Positions 6,737 through 13,008 of a stretch of DNA of 33,367 bases are shown here, one piece after another. This DNA is from a virus: positions 1 to 33,367 of IMG/VR virus record IMGVR_UViG_3300035661_000212; one strand, 5' to 3'. The notes under the pieces are model-generated. The model searched no databases. It saw nothing but the letters and a program-made list of their open reading frames with translations, and was not told the origin of the DNA. Within the stretch, counting starts at the first letter, position 1. Each line of letters begins with the position of its first letter. Both the position numbers and the translations under genes were made by a program.

Positions 6737-6939
6737 CTTTTGGAGGGGGTAATGCATATGGGACGTCTAATACTCTGTTAAATCAGACTGCCGAAGAACT
6801 CAGTCGTATGAAAACTATTCCACTTAAGTGTGCCCCTCCTTAAATCAAGAACACACTTAAGAAATCTCCTTGTTCATGTAGCGCCTGCCTACATATAAGC
6901 TCTCAGCAGGCACTTACTCATTTTTAAAAAAGGACATTT
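6737..6939. other. Structured gap with a strong ribosome site and no intact gene
   Basis: GGAGGGGG (6742-6749) precedes ATG 6752, but that frame gives only nine codons. The adjacent frame reads on from GGG at 6760 (TSNTLLNQTAEELSRMK...) to TAA at 6841-6843 with no start of its own, so a frameshifted remnant is possible. CTTAAGTGTG (6823-6832) pairs perfectly with CACACTTAAG (6852-6861). CCCCTCC (6833-6839) is complementary to the GGAGGGG site and could mask it. A further stem GCCTGC/GCAGGC lies near 6884-6909. This could be a regulatory leader RNA or gene debris. Confidence 0.4.
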
Positions 6940-7185
6940 ATGCCAACGTCACTATGGACAGTACTCAGCTACATAGCTGACATCTACAGAAGACAAGATA
7001 ATGAATCAGAGTTTGACTTCCACAACCTATTCACCGTCGCCAACAAATACTGTGCAACCGTAGAGCTTGACGAAGAAAAAGACCTTACTGAACTCTTTTT
7101 AATCTTTATGGAAATCAGCAAAATCGGCCTAGGACTTGCTGAATCAACTGACAATATCTTAAAACAAGAAGAATCTTCTGGATAA
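6940..7185 (+). CDS. Small acidic early protein
   Basis: 81 residues; ATG at 6940 with AAGGA upstream. Strongly acidic (many D/E), mostly helical, with FHNLFTVANKYCATVELDEEK and LTELFLIFMEISKIGLGLAE. No family recognised. Acidic small phage proteins often bind host enzymes or mimic DNA, but nothing here shows that specifically. The palindromic element copy C starts at its stop codon. Confidence 0.65.
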   Translation: MPTSLWTVLSYIADIYRRQDNESEFDFHNLFTVANKYCATVELDEEKDLTELFLIFMEISKIGLGLAESTDNILKQEESSG

Positions 7186-7228
7186 CTTACAAAAAGTATT
7201 GTAAGTTAGGTAAACTTTATGATATGAT
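7184..7228. promoter_or_regulatory. Palindromic element, copy C, with promoter
   Basis: AACTTACAA (7184-7192), six bases, TTGTAAGTT (7199-7207): perfect 9-bp arms. TTGTAA (7199-7204) is an acceptable -35, with TATGAT at 7223-7228 as -10 at an 18-base spacing, so the operator would overlap the promoter. AGGTAAAC (7208-7215) follows, as it does, six bases further on, in copy A on the minus strand. It drives the 7249 gene and probably the block after it. Confidence 0.6.
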
Positions 7229-7248
7229 GATTTCCATTGGAGGTAGTT

Positions 7249-7485
7249 ATGTTGAAGATTTTGGTTTTAGTTCTATTAAGTCAGAGTGTATTTGCAGAAG
7301 TGTTGTACGTGACACCTCAGATCACCTCTGGGACACTTAGTTACAGGGTTAGTAATAACCCACAACCTTATTCAATAACACCCCCAAAGGTTCCTGATCT
7401 TAAGCCAATCTGTGCTAACTTCGGAAAAGATTTTGCAACAACTCAATGGTTGAAGTGCGCTGAAGCCGGTCAACTTAGGAAATAA
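7249..7485 (+). CDS. Small secreted protein with signal peptide
   Basis: 78 residues from ATG 7249, chosen over a TTG at 7237 because GGAGG (7239-7243) sits five bases before the ATG. Residues 1-16 (MLKILVLVLLSQSVFA) are a typical signal peptide with a likely cleavage after SVFA. The mature part of about 62 residues has beta-type N-terminal sequence, a proline-rich middle (NPQPYSITPPKVPDLKP) and two cysteines that could pair in the periplasm. No lipobox, so it is not an obvious Rz1-type outer spanin. An exported early phage protein might block superinfection or modify the envelope; this is inference. The inverted third copy of the word CAGAGGTGATCTG lies in its coding sequence (7318-7330). 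Confidence 0.7.
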   Translation: MLKILVLVLLSQSVFAEVLYVTPQITSGTLSYRVSNNPQPYSITPPKVPDLKPICANFGKDFATTQWLKCAEAGQLRK

Positions 7486-7486
7486 A

Positions 7487-7804
7487 ATGATTATTCTTGA
7501 TGATTTACTCTTTTTTCAAGAAAGTATTTAACCAGTTCATGGCAAGGTAAAAGGTAAAAAACGAACCATTAAAACCGTGCTGGCTCAGCAATGAAGATAT
7601 CTTTCAATAGGTCAAGTCAGGAATCGAATCTTTGGAAAAAACCAAGCAAGGTTTTGCGTAATGCCTGTCTATGATCACTCAATCTCAGAAAGATATGACA
7701 GCTTATCCAGAGCCATGTCTGCTGATGACGTTGCTCAAGAAATCGAATACTTGATTAACCATCCACTAAAAGCAAGTGCATTAACAATGAAGAGAACAAA
7801 ATGA
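7487..7804 (+). pseudogene. Interrupted reading frame with an intact 47-codon 3' part
   Basis: From ATG 7487 one frame reads 14 codons to TAA (7529-7531), then a basic stretch (KVKGKKRTIKTVLAQQ) to TGA (7592-7594), then LSIGQVRNRIFGKNQARF and on without a stop. The last part contains ATG 7661 and runs to TGA 7802-7804 as MPVYDHSISERYDSLSRAMS..., 47 codons, overlapping the next ATG by the usual ATGA. The 47-codon product is the likely expressed gene now. The protein-like sequence upstream of ATG 7661 in the same frame, with no start codon of its own, suggests loss of the 5' part by nonsense mutation. Basic residues in the lost part would fit DNA binding. No family recognised. Confidence 0.45.
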
Positions 7805-8265
7805 ATGACAGGCATTTTATTGAAATGAAAAAACTTTTTAGTAATGGAACAGTTACTATAAAGACGAACAAAGGCGATGTACTTGAAACCAAGGTTGTTG
7901 ACGGCGTCGTTGAAAAATCAACGCTGACCCGACCAGTTGTCACACCAAGTTTACCAAAAGACATCCTAGATCTACTCCACCAAGACGTCAAAAACAGCAT
8001 TGTGGCCGATATAGATGAAGAATGGCTTGACCCAACCCTCAGAGAAGATTTTCGTGATGACAAAAAGCTCTACAGAGATGTTATCTCACATCTCTGTGTT
8101 GCTGAACTTGTCTTTGGTCCGGGCATTAACAAATATCTACTCAAGTCAGGTGCAGCAAGAAAAGATGTGACACTTTTAAAAGTCATGAAAAACGTTAGAT
8201 CCGTTCTGACTGAAATGTTACGCTTTGGTTCTATTGAAGAACTAAAAGAACTAATCAAATCATAA
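7801..8265 (+). CDS. Early protein of unknown function
   Basis: 154 residues, ATG overlapping the preceding stop (ATGA). An N-terminal beta segment (NGTVTIKTNKGDVLETKVVDG) is followed by a helical, charged domain with a conspicuous ADIDEEWLDPTLREDFRDDKK stretch and a C-terminal helix rich in L and E. No family or catalytic motif recognised; no membrane segment. The next gene starts 15 bases after its stop, so it is probably co-transcribed with the membrane protein and zincin that follow. Confidence 0.7.
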   Translation: MNDRHFIEMKKLFSNGTVTIKTNKGDVLETKVVDGVVEKSTLTRPVVTPSLPKDILDLLHQDVKNSIVADIDEEWLDPTLREDFRDDKKLYRDVISHLCVAELVFGPGINKYLLKSGAARKDVTLLKVMKNVRSVLTEMLRFGSIEELKELIKS

Positions 8266-8280
8266 AGGAAGAAAAAACAA

Positions 8281-8493
8281 ATGACTGAACTATTACTATT
8301 TTTATTACTTGCATATTTTGTTGTAAAAGACATATCAAAAGGCCTGCTTATTTCTAACATTAGATATCATTTTGATAAGTACTTCAATAAAGTTTCAAAA
8401 TACTTTAAGAAATCAAATCAACTCACAGATGAAGAGTTCGTTTTTTCCTGTTTAACACAAAAATATATGTCAGTTCACAATAACCTGCAGTAG
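8281..8493 (+). CDS. Small membrane protein
   Basis: 70 residues, AAGGAAG upstream of the ATG. Residues 3-17 (ELLLFLLLAYFVVKD) form an N-terminal membrane helix; the remainder is basic and probably helical (RYHFDKYFNKVSKYFKK), ending with an acidic stretch. Topology is single-pass with a small soluble tail. No family recognised. The helix-plus-charged-tail design resembles small phage proteins acting at the membrane, including spanins and exclusion proteins, but the tail is too short for a typical spanin. Confidence 0.65.
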   Translation: MTELLLFLLLAYFVVKDISKGLLISNIRYHFDKYFNKVSKYFKKSNQLTDEEFVFSCLTQKYMSVHNNLQ

Positions 8494-8500
8494 TCAAGTA

Positions 8501-8830
8501 ATGCAACTTAATACTGGTTTCTTTCCCTTTACTGTTGATCTATTCATTAGTAAAACTGGAATACATGACTGCATTGTCTGGGCTACAGTTCGTAACAGTG
8601 ACATGTCAGACACTTTCTTTCATGCCGGCAAAGCACTTCATGTCGAAAATCAGTTTGTCATCCGGCTTAAAAGCAAATCAGATGTGTCAGTCATCTATCA
8701 TGAAGTCAATCATATTGTCTTTTACATACTTGACCTACTGCACATTGAAATAACTTCTTATAACTCAGAGGTATTCTGCTACATCAGTCAATATTTGGTA
8801 AAACAAATATGCAACAAGTCATCATCTTAA
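8501..8830 (+). CDS. Putative zincin-type metallopeptidase domain (HExxH)
   Basis: 109 residues. H67-E68-V-N-H71 is a HExxH zinc motif in a hydrophobic helix (VIYHEVNHIVFYILDLL), and E90 in NSEVFCYISQYL is placed like the third ligand of gluzincins. The layout (short beta domain, metal helix, then an E-containing helix) matches small phage proteins of this type found in many genomes, whose substrates are unknown. Cysteines at 24, 93 and 104. No signal peptide, so it should act in the cytoplasm. With no endolysin seen, a lysis role crosses the mind but the lack of a wall-binding domain and export signal argue against it. Ribosome site weak. Confidence 0.6.
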   Translation: MQLNTGFFPFTVDLFISKTGIHDCIVWATVRNSDMSDTFFHAGKALHVENQFVIRLKSKSDVSVIYHEVNHIVFYILDLLHIEITSYNSEVFCYISQYLVKQICNKSSS

Positions 8831-8856
8831 TCATTTTGTTCTTGCTGCTTCTATAA
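8809..8856 (+). CDS. 15-residue hydrophobic micro-ORF
   Basis: ATG 8809 to TAA 8854-8856, reading MQQVIILIILFLLLL, one uninterrupted membrane helix. It overlaps the 3' end of the zincin gene in another frame and the TATAAATA box at 8852. No good ribosome site, so expression would depend on coupling. A random frame this hydrophobic is unusual but possible in T-rich sequence. Listed as a candidate only. Confidence 0.25.
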   Translation: MQQVIILIILFLLLL

Positions 8857-8859
8857 ATA
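8852..8859 (+). promoter_or_regulatory. TATAAATA box upstream of the 8894 gene
   Basis: TATAAATA 42 bases before ATG 8894; no good -35 upstream. Same octamer precedes the terminase (9495) and scaffold (12931) genes. This is the -10 form used by T4 late promoters, which lack a -35; here it may equally be an ordinary weak -10. Confidence 0.35.
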
Positions 8860-8893
8860 ATCATTTAATACAACATAACAGAGAGAGAAATAT

Positions 8894-9127
8894 ATGTCAC
8901 TCCCAGTAATCGCTTCACAAATCCACAACCACGCTTTATTTGACCAACTTGAGTTCGTCGTCAACCCTGACGCCTATGAACGAGCTCCAGTCAATGAAAA
9001 AGATTCAGTAAGTTTTGACAACCAAACACCTGACGGTGTTGCTAAGTTACACTTTGTTAGAGTAAAACATAAACTTACCGGCAGCATTGCTTGGGTTCAA
9101 GCTTTTCCTGAACCAGAAGCTGCATAA
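8894..9127 (+). CDS. Small protein of unknown function
   Basis: 77 residues with GAGAGAG before the ATG. Beta-rich (FDQLEFVVNP; DGVAKLHFVRVKHK; GSIAWVQAFPEPE), probably a compact beta domain. No family recognised. It stands alone between a TATAAATA box and a possible terminator, so it may be a separately expressed gene at the end of the early region. Confidence 0.65.
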   Translation: MSLPVIASQIHNHALFDQLEFVVNPDAYERAPVNEKDSVSFDNQTPDGVAKLHFVRVKHKLTGSIAWVQAFPEPEAA

Positions 9128-9141
9128 CAAAGTAACCTAAG

Positions 9142-9171
9142 CGACTGATTGTTTTTTTGTGCGACCAGTCG
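9142..9171. terminator. Possible terminator between convergent genes
   Basis: CGACTG (9142-9147) pairs with CAGTCG (9166-9171) across a loop of 18 bases that contains a run of T's. It lies between the end of the 8894 gene and the converging minus-strand gene. The long loop makes it a weak candidate. Confidence 0.3.
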
Positions 9172-9225
9172 TATTACAACTTAAGACTGCGAAGTAGTTC
9201 GACTCTGACTTTTTATTCCTTTTTG

Positions 9226-9444
9226 TCAAGTCGTTCTACTCTTAAGTTCACAAACAACAAGCTCAATAGCTAGATTCACATCACTGGTCTCTTGATCCAG
9301 TTCATTCTTTACCCAAGCCCTCTTACCCGCTCCAGTCAAAGTCTTCGGAGCTTTCTCGACTAATCTTCTCACTTTAGTCAGCAACTTATCCCCAATCAAC
9401 ACCCTACTTAGAGCACTTACTGCCACCATTTTTGATTCGGTCAT
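9226..9444 (-). CDS. Small minus-strand protein at the early/late boundary
   Basis: 72 residues on the minus strand. The ATG at 9444-9442 is chosen because GGAGG lies just before it; an upstream in-frame start would run across the palindromic element into the terminase gene. Helical throughout, with a basic centre (KLLTKVRRLVEKAPKTL; GKRAWVK) and a hydrophobic C-terminal helix (DVNLAIELVVCELK). No family recognised. Divergent from the small terminase gene with operator copy D between them, so it is a natural candidate for the regulator of the early/late switch, though no clear helix-turn-helix can be seen. Confidence 0.65.
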   Translation of the reverse strand: MTESKMVAVSALSRVLIGDKLLTKVRRLVEKAPKTLTGAGKRAWVKNELDQETSDVNLAIELVVCELKSRTT

Positions 9445-9494
9445 ATTTCCTCCATTAAATAGCTTAAAAGTTATTATTTGCCTATTTAAAACAC

Positions 9495-9553
9495 TATAAA
9501 TAGGGAAGTAGTACTTATAAAACAAAGAGAAACTTACAATACTTTTTATAAGT
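9495..9553. promoter_or_regulatory. Terminase-side control region: TATAAATA box and palindromic element, copy D
   Basis: TATAAATA at 9495-9502. AACTTACAA...TTATAAGT at 9531-9553 matches the reverse complement of copy C (7184-7206) at 22 of 23 positions. A further arm ACTTATAAAA at 9513-9522 pairs with TTTTATAAGT at 9544-9553, so the region carries one and a half copies. It separates the divergent minus-strand gene and the terminase operon. Confidence 0.6.
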
Positions 9554-9566
9554 GTAGGAGAAATAT

Positions 9567-9920
9567 ATGCCGAAGGGCGATAATGTAAGAGGAAAGCCAA
9601 AGCAAGCCGGTTCAGGTCGTAAGCCAGGCGTTCCTAGTTATAAGACACGACTGATGGAGGAGATTTTATCTTATCCAAAATGGCGTGAGCTTTATGAACG
9701 AGATGAACTTGTCACGCCAGGTTTATTTTGGATCGAAGTCTTGAATGATCCGTTAGAAAGCAGAGCAATGAAGCATGAGGTAGCTAAGGCAATGGCAAAA
9801 TATGTACATAGTCCTGCGCCACAGTTTACTGAAACTAAGTTGACAGCCGACAGCTCATTGGCTGGATTTACAATAACGTTAATCAAAAAAGAAGAGACTA
9901 ATGAGTCAACCGAATCTTGA
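9567..9920 (+). CDS. terS: Terminase small subunit
   Basis: 117 residues; TAGGAG six bases before the ATG. The basic N-terminus with GSGRKPGVPSYKTR resembles the start of many phage small terminases and suggests DNA binding. A helical middle (MEEILSYPKWRELYERDE; KHEVAKAMAKYV) should form the ring, with a disordered C-terminal tail rich in T, E and S. Family match is moderate, but it overlaps the large subunit gene by 20 bases, the classical arrangement. It would recognise phage DNA and load it onto the packaging motor. Confidence 0.75.
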   Translation: MPKGDNVRGKPKQAGSGRKPGVPSYKTRLMEEILSYPKWRELYERDELVTPGLFWIEVLNDPLESRAMKHEVAKAMAKYVHSPAPQFTETKLTADSSLAGFTITLIKKEETNESTES

Positions 9921-11145
9921 TGTTCTTCAACATCAACTTGACTTTATCCTTGACACGACTCATCGATTCATCGGCCTTGTCGGAGGATTTCGCTCAGGGA
10001 AAACTTATGCGCTCTGCATAAAAGCTCTTCAACTTGCAGCGGCAAATGAACTACCTGGTTTAATCTGCGAACCAACCAATGGCATGATTACTAGAACTCT
10101 TATTCCGACAATGAGTCCACTGTTAGAAAAGCTCGGAATAGAGTACAGCCTTAATAAGTCTGAAAGCTCATATGACTTAGTACTTGGCGGAGCAACAAGA
10201 AAGATCTGGCTTCTTTCCGCTGAAAACTATGAAAGAGCTGCCGGTATCTCAGCCGGCTACTTCCTAATGGACGAAGTCGACTTAATGCCAAAGCATATTG
10301 CTCGAGCGGCATTTAACATGATGGCTTCTCGTCTTACAAGAGGTAATCAACTACAGGGTTGCGTAGTCAGTACTCCTGAAGGATATAACTTTCTTTATGA
10401 GTTCTTTGTCGAACAAGCCGCTGACAATAAAGCTCTTTACCAAGCAAGAACACTTGATAATCCATTCATCACATCTGAGTACTTTGACTTAATGAAGTCA
10501 ACTCATACTGAACAACAACTTCAAGCTTACCTTGACGGCGAGTTTGTTAACTTGACTTCCGGCAATGTCTATTACTCATTTGACCGAAATGTAAATGCAA
10601 CAAACTTAACCCTTGCTGACTGGCATGAATCGCATACCATTCATTGTGGAGTTGACTTCAACGTAAACAACATGGCCTGCGTTTTAGTAATGCTTGACGG
10701 AACCGTAGCTCATGTTGTCGATGAGATCGTTGGTTGTCGTAATACCGAGCATTTGATTACGACGCTACTTGAACGCTTTCCTAATAGGACGATTGCCATT
10801 TATCCTGACGCTTCAGGCTCAGCTGATAAAACTTCAGCTTCAGCCAGTGACATTGCTCTACTTCGACAGGCAGGTTTTATTGTCAATGCAAAAAGCAAGA
10901 ATCCACCAGTAAAAGACCGAGTTCAAGCGGTAAATGCTAAGTTGTGTAACTCTAATGGAAAGCTTGGTCTTTTTGTAAATATACTGAACTGCCCTATCTT
11001 AACGAAAGGCTTAGAGCAACAGGGCTATGATAAGACTGGCGCTCCAGACAAATCAACTGGACTTGATCATGCCCTTGACGCACTTGGGTATTTCATTTAT
11101 TATAGCTTTCCGCTTACTGGAAAGCCTACCGCATATATCCATTAA
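9901..11145 (+). CDS. terL: Terminase large subunit (ATPase and nuclease)
   Basis: 414 residues, complete. ATPase domain: Walker A GGFRSGKT (residues 28-35) and Walker B FLMDEVD with D124/E125, followed by the STPEG coupling motif at 157-161. RNase H-like nuclease domain: D252 in HCGVDFNV, D303 in IYPDASG, and D389/D393 in LDHALDALGY, the three expected acidic positions. It pumps DNA into the prohead through the portal and cuts it. The start overlaps the small subunit gene. Packaging strategy cannot be read from the sequence alone, but a circularly permuted record suggests headful cutting or a circularised assembly. Confidence 0.95.
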   Translation: MSQPNLDVLQHQLDFILDTTHRFIGLVGGFRSGKTYALCIKALQLAAANELPGLICEPTNGMITRTLIPTMSPLLEKLGIEYSLNKSESSYDLVLGGATRKIWLLSAENYERAAGISAGYFLMDEVDLMPKHIARAAFNMMASRLTRGNQLQGCVVSTPEGYNFLYEFFVEQAADNKALYQARTLDNPFITSEYFDLMKSTHTEQQLQAYLDGEFVNLTSGNVYYSFDRNVNATNLTLADWHESHTIHCGVDFNVNNMACVLVMLDGTVAHVVDEIVGCRNTEHLITTLLERFPNRTIAIYPDASGSADKTSASASDIALLRQAGFIVNAKSKNPPVKDRVQAVNAKLCNSNGKLGLFVNILNCPILTKGLEQQGYDKTGAPDKSTGLDHALDALGYFIYYSFPLTGKPTAYIH

Positions 11146-11158
11146 GAGAGGGTAACTA

Positions 11159-12643
11159 ATGGCAACAAACCTTTTTGACTTGCTTGAATCTGAAGATGCA
11201 AAGTTAGCACGTAAGATAACCGACTACTATGACGGTCGTCAGTTAAAGTACCTTGAGAAAATGTTGGAGGAACCAGGCTCAGGTAGAAAGAACCATGTAG
11301 CTCGTGGTATTGTTCCTCGCGAAAGAAACTTATTCAAAGCAATCATCAGCAAAAGCGGCTTGATCAGTAATGACAAACTCCCACTTTTTGAAGTATATGA
11401 TCAAGCTGGAAAAGAGATCAATGAAGTAGAGACAGAGAAACTAAATCAAATGTTGAAAGACGCTGACATTGAAGATCTGATCAAGAACAATGACCCAATG
11501 ATCCGCTCTCTTGCAAGCACGAAGGTACTTACTCAGTATGATTTCGAAAAGAAAAAGTTTGTGTATGACATCTTAGGCCTGCATAACAGTTACTTGACCT
11601 TAGACGAATACCATAACCCGAACATGCTGCTCTATATCACTGGCACTGACGGCAAGTATACTCGTTTTAGAGTTTACACTAATGACTTGGTTGAAGATTA
11701 CAAGGTAGACACAAAGACTGGTGTTGAGACAAAGATCAACTCACAGCCAAATGTGTATGGCTTTATCTCAATCAGTAACTTCAATGACACGATTAAACCT
11801 CGTTGTTCAGCATTCCATACTCCGCCAACTGACTTGATTCAGATAAATGACATCTACAATCTGCATTTAACTGACTCAGAATATGCATTAAGCTATATGA
11901 AGTATGGAACTTGGGTTACTAACTGCACGATATTAGCAACTGATGCAGCTCAAATCGGACGAACCTTGAGAGAGGTAAAAGACCGATCTACTCCAGTGAT
12001 GACTAACAACGCAACCGGTACTACTCTTACGTTGGGACCAGGTCAAGTCATCCAGCTTGACAGTTCTAAAGTCGATTCAGTCTTCTTCGACTTTAAATCA
12101 CCAAACATCGACTTAAAACCACTTGACGAAGTTGTTTGTCAATGGGTAGACAGCTTTGCCAATGACTGGTCAGTTGTTGTCGATCAAGGTGGTTCAGCTG
12201 ACAGTGGCTTCAAGCTTATCGTAAAAGAGCTACCAAATATTGACATGAAGAAAGCAAGAGCCAAGATGCAAGAATGTGGCTATGAGCAGCTTGCCAGTCA
12301 GATGATGCGCATTGCAAACATCTTTGCTCCTGGTACTTTTTCAGAAGGTTCTAAACCACATGTTAAGTTCTATGATCCGATTTTACCGGTTGACGAAGCT
12401 GCCGATGAAGCTACTTGGAGCCTTCGTATACAAGCAGGTCGTGCAACTCGTCTTGACTATTTCATACAGAAATACGACATGACAAGAACTCAAGCTGAAG
12501 AAAAGATCGCTGAGATAGATGAACTTAGAAATGCCTCTCAAGTTGCAACACTGACTGACATGAGAAATGTTCCTAATGTATCGTCAGCTCTGAAAATGAC
12601 TATGACTGGGGGCGACATCGTAAAGACCGATCTTGGTAACTAA
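11159..12643 (+). CDS. Portal protein
   Basis: 494 residues, a usual portal length, following the large terminase with a GAGGG site. Mixed alpha/beta with an N-terminal acidic domain, long helical segments (VCQWVDSFANDWSVVVDQGG region) and a C-terminal part of repeated helices (TRLDYFIQKYDMTRTQAEEK) typical of portals, where the last segment is the incoming N/C crown. Assigned from position, size and these patterns; subfamily not resolved. It forms the dodecameric channel at one vertex for DNA entry and exit and joins the neck. Overlaps the next gene (TAATG). Confidence 0.85.
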   Translation: MATNLFDLLESEDAKLARKITDYYDGRQLKYLEKMLEEPGSGRKNHVARGIVPRERNLFKAIISKSGLISNDKLPLFEVYDQAGKEINEVETEKLNQMLKDADIEDLIKNNDPMIRSLASTKVLTQYDFEKKKFVYDILGLHNSYLTLDEYHNPNMLLYITGTDGKYTRFRVYTNDLVEDYKVDTKTGVETKINSQPNVYGFISISNFNDTIKPRCSAFHTPPTDLIQINDIYNLHLTDSEYALSYMKYGTWVTNCTILATDAAQIGRTLREVKDRSTPVMTNNATGTTLTLGPGQVIQLDSSKVDSVFFDFKSPNIDLKPLDEVVCQWVDSFANDWSVVVDQGGSADSGFKLIVKELPNIDMKKARAKMQECGYEQLASQMMRIANIFAPGTFSEGSKPHVKFYDPILPVDEAADEATWSLRIQAGRATRLDYFIQKYDMTRTQAEEKIAEIDELRNASQVATLTDMRNVPNVSSALKMTMTGGDIVKTDLGN

Positions 12644-12924
12644 TGCCAGCTATTCATATCACCGTCAATAATACCTCTTGGACAGTTGATGAGTTTTACT
12701 CGTTATGTCAAGAGGCATTTACTCGAATAGTAAATGAAACACCGGTCAACACCGGTGCCTGTCAAGATGCATGGCAGTTTGACTTTGCTGAAGACAGTTG
12801 TGAGATGTGGAATGACACTGAATATGTTTCGTACTTAGAAGAAGGCTGGTCAAGTCAAGCAAGTTCCGGCTTTATTGAAAGTATCTTATATGACGTCTTT
12901 GCGTCAAACTTTAGTGTCACTTAA
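12643..12924 (+). CDS. HK97 gp10-like head-tail/neck protein
   Basis: 93 residues, ATG overlapping the portal stop. The pattern ETPVNTGACQDAW ... WNDTEYVSYLEEGWSSQASSGF matches the HK97 gp10 family: a TPVxTG motif, then Y...LE.G.S.QA..G. Members are usually tail-completion or neck proteins and usually lie after the head connectors; here it sits between portal and scaffold, and a second related protein is encoded at 20865. Role at the neck is inferred. Confidence 0.65.
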   Translation: MPAIHITVNNTSWTVDEFYSLCQEAFTRIVNETPVNTGACQDAWQFDFAEDSCEMWNDTEYVSYLEEGWSSQASSGFIESILYDVFASNFSVT

Positions 12925-12930
12925 AAATCG

Positions 12931-12938
12931 TATAAATA
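12931..12938 (+). promoter_or_regulatory. TATAAATA box upstream of scaffold and capsid genes
   Basis: TATAAATA in the 84-base gap before the scaffold gene, 71 bases before its ATG. No TTGACA-like -35 is seen. A promoter here would raise transcription of scaffold and major capsid. Confidence 0.45.
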
Positions 12939-13008
12939 GAGTTGCGTAAGACTGCAAAACTTGCAATAAACACATACAACATATCATATCCTGTAGGAGT
13001 ACTTCTGT

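Noticed and set aside
9445-9600. Longer N-terminus for the minus-strand gene (start near 9600)
   Set aside because: It would cross the control region and the start of terminase; the ATG at 9444 has GGAGG just before it.
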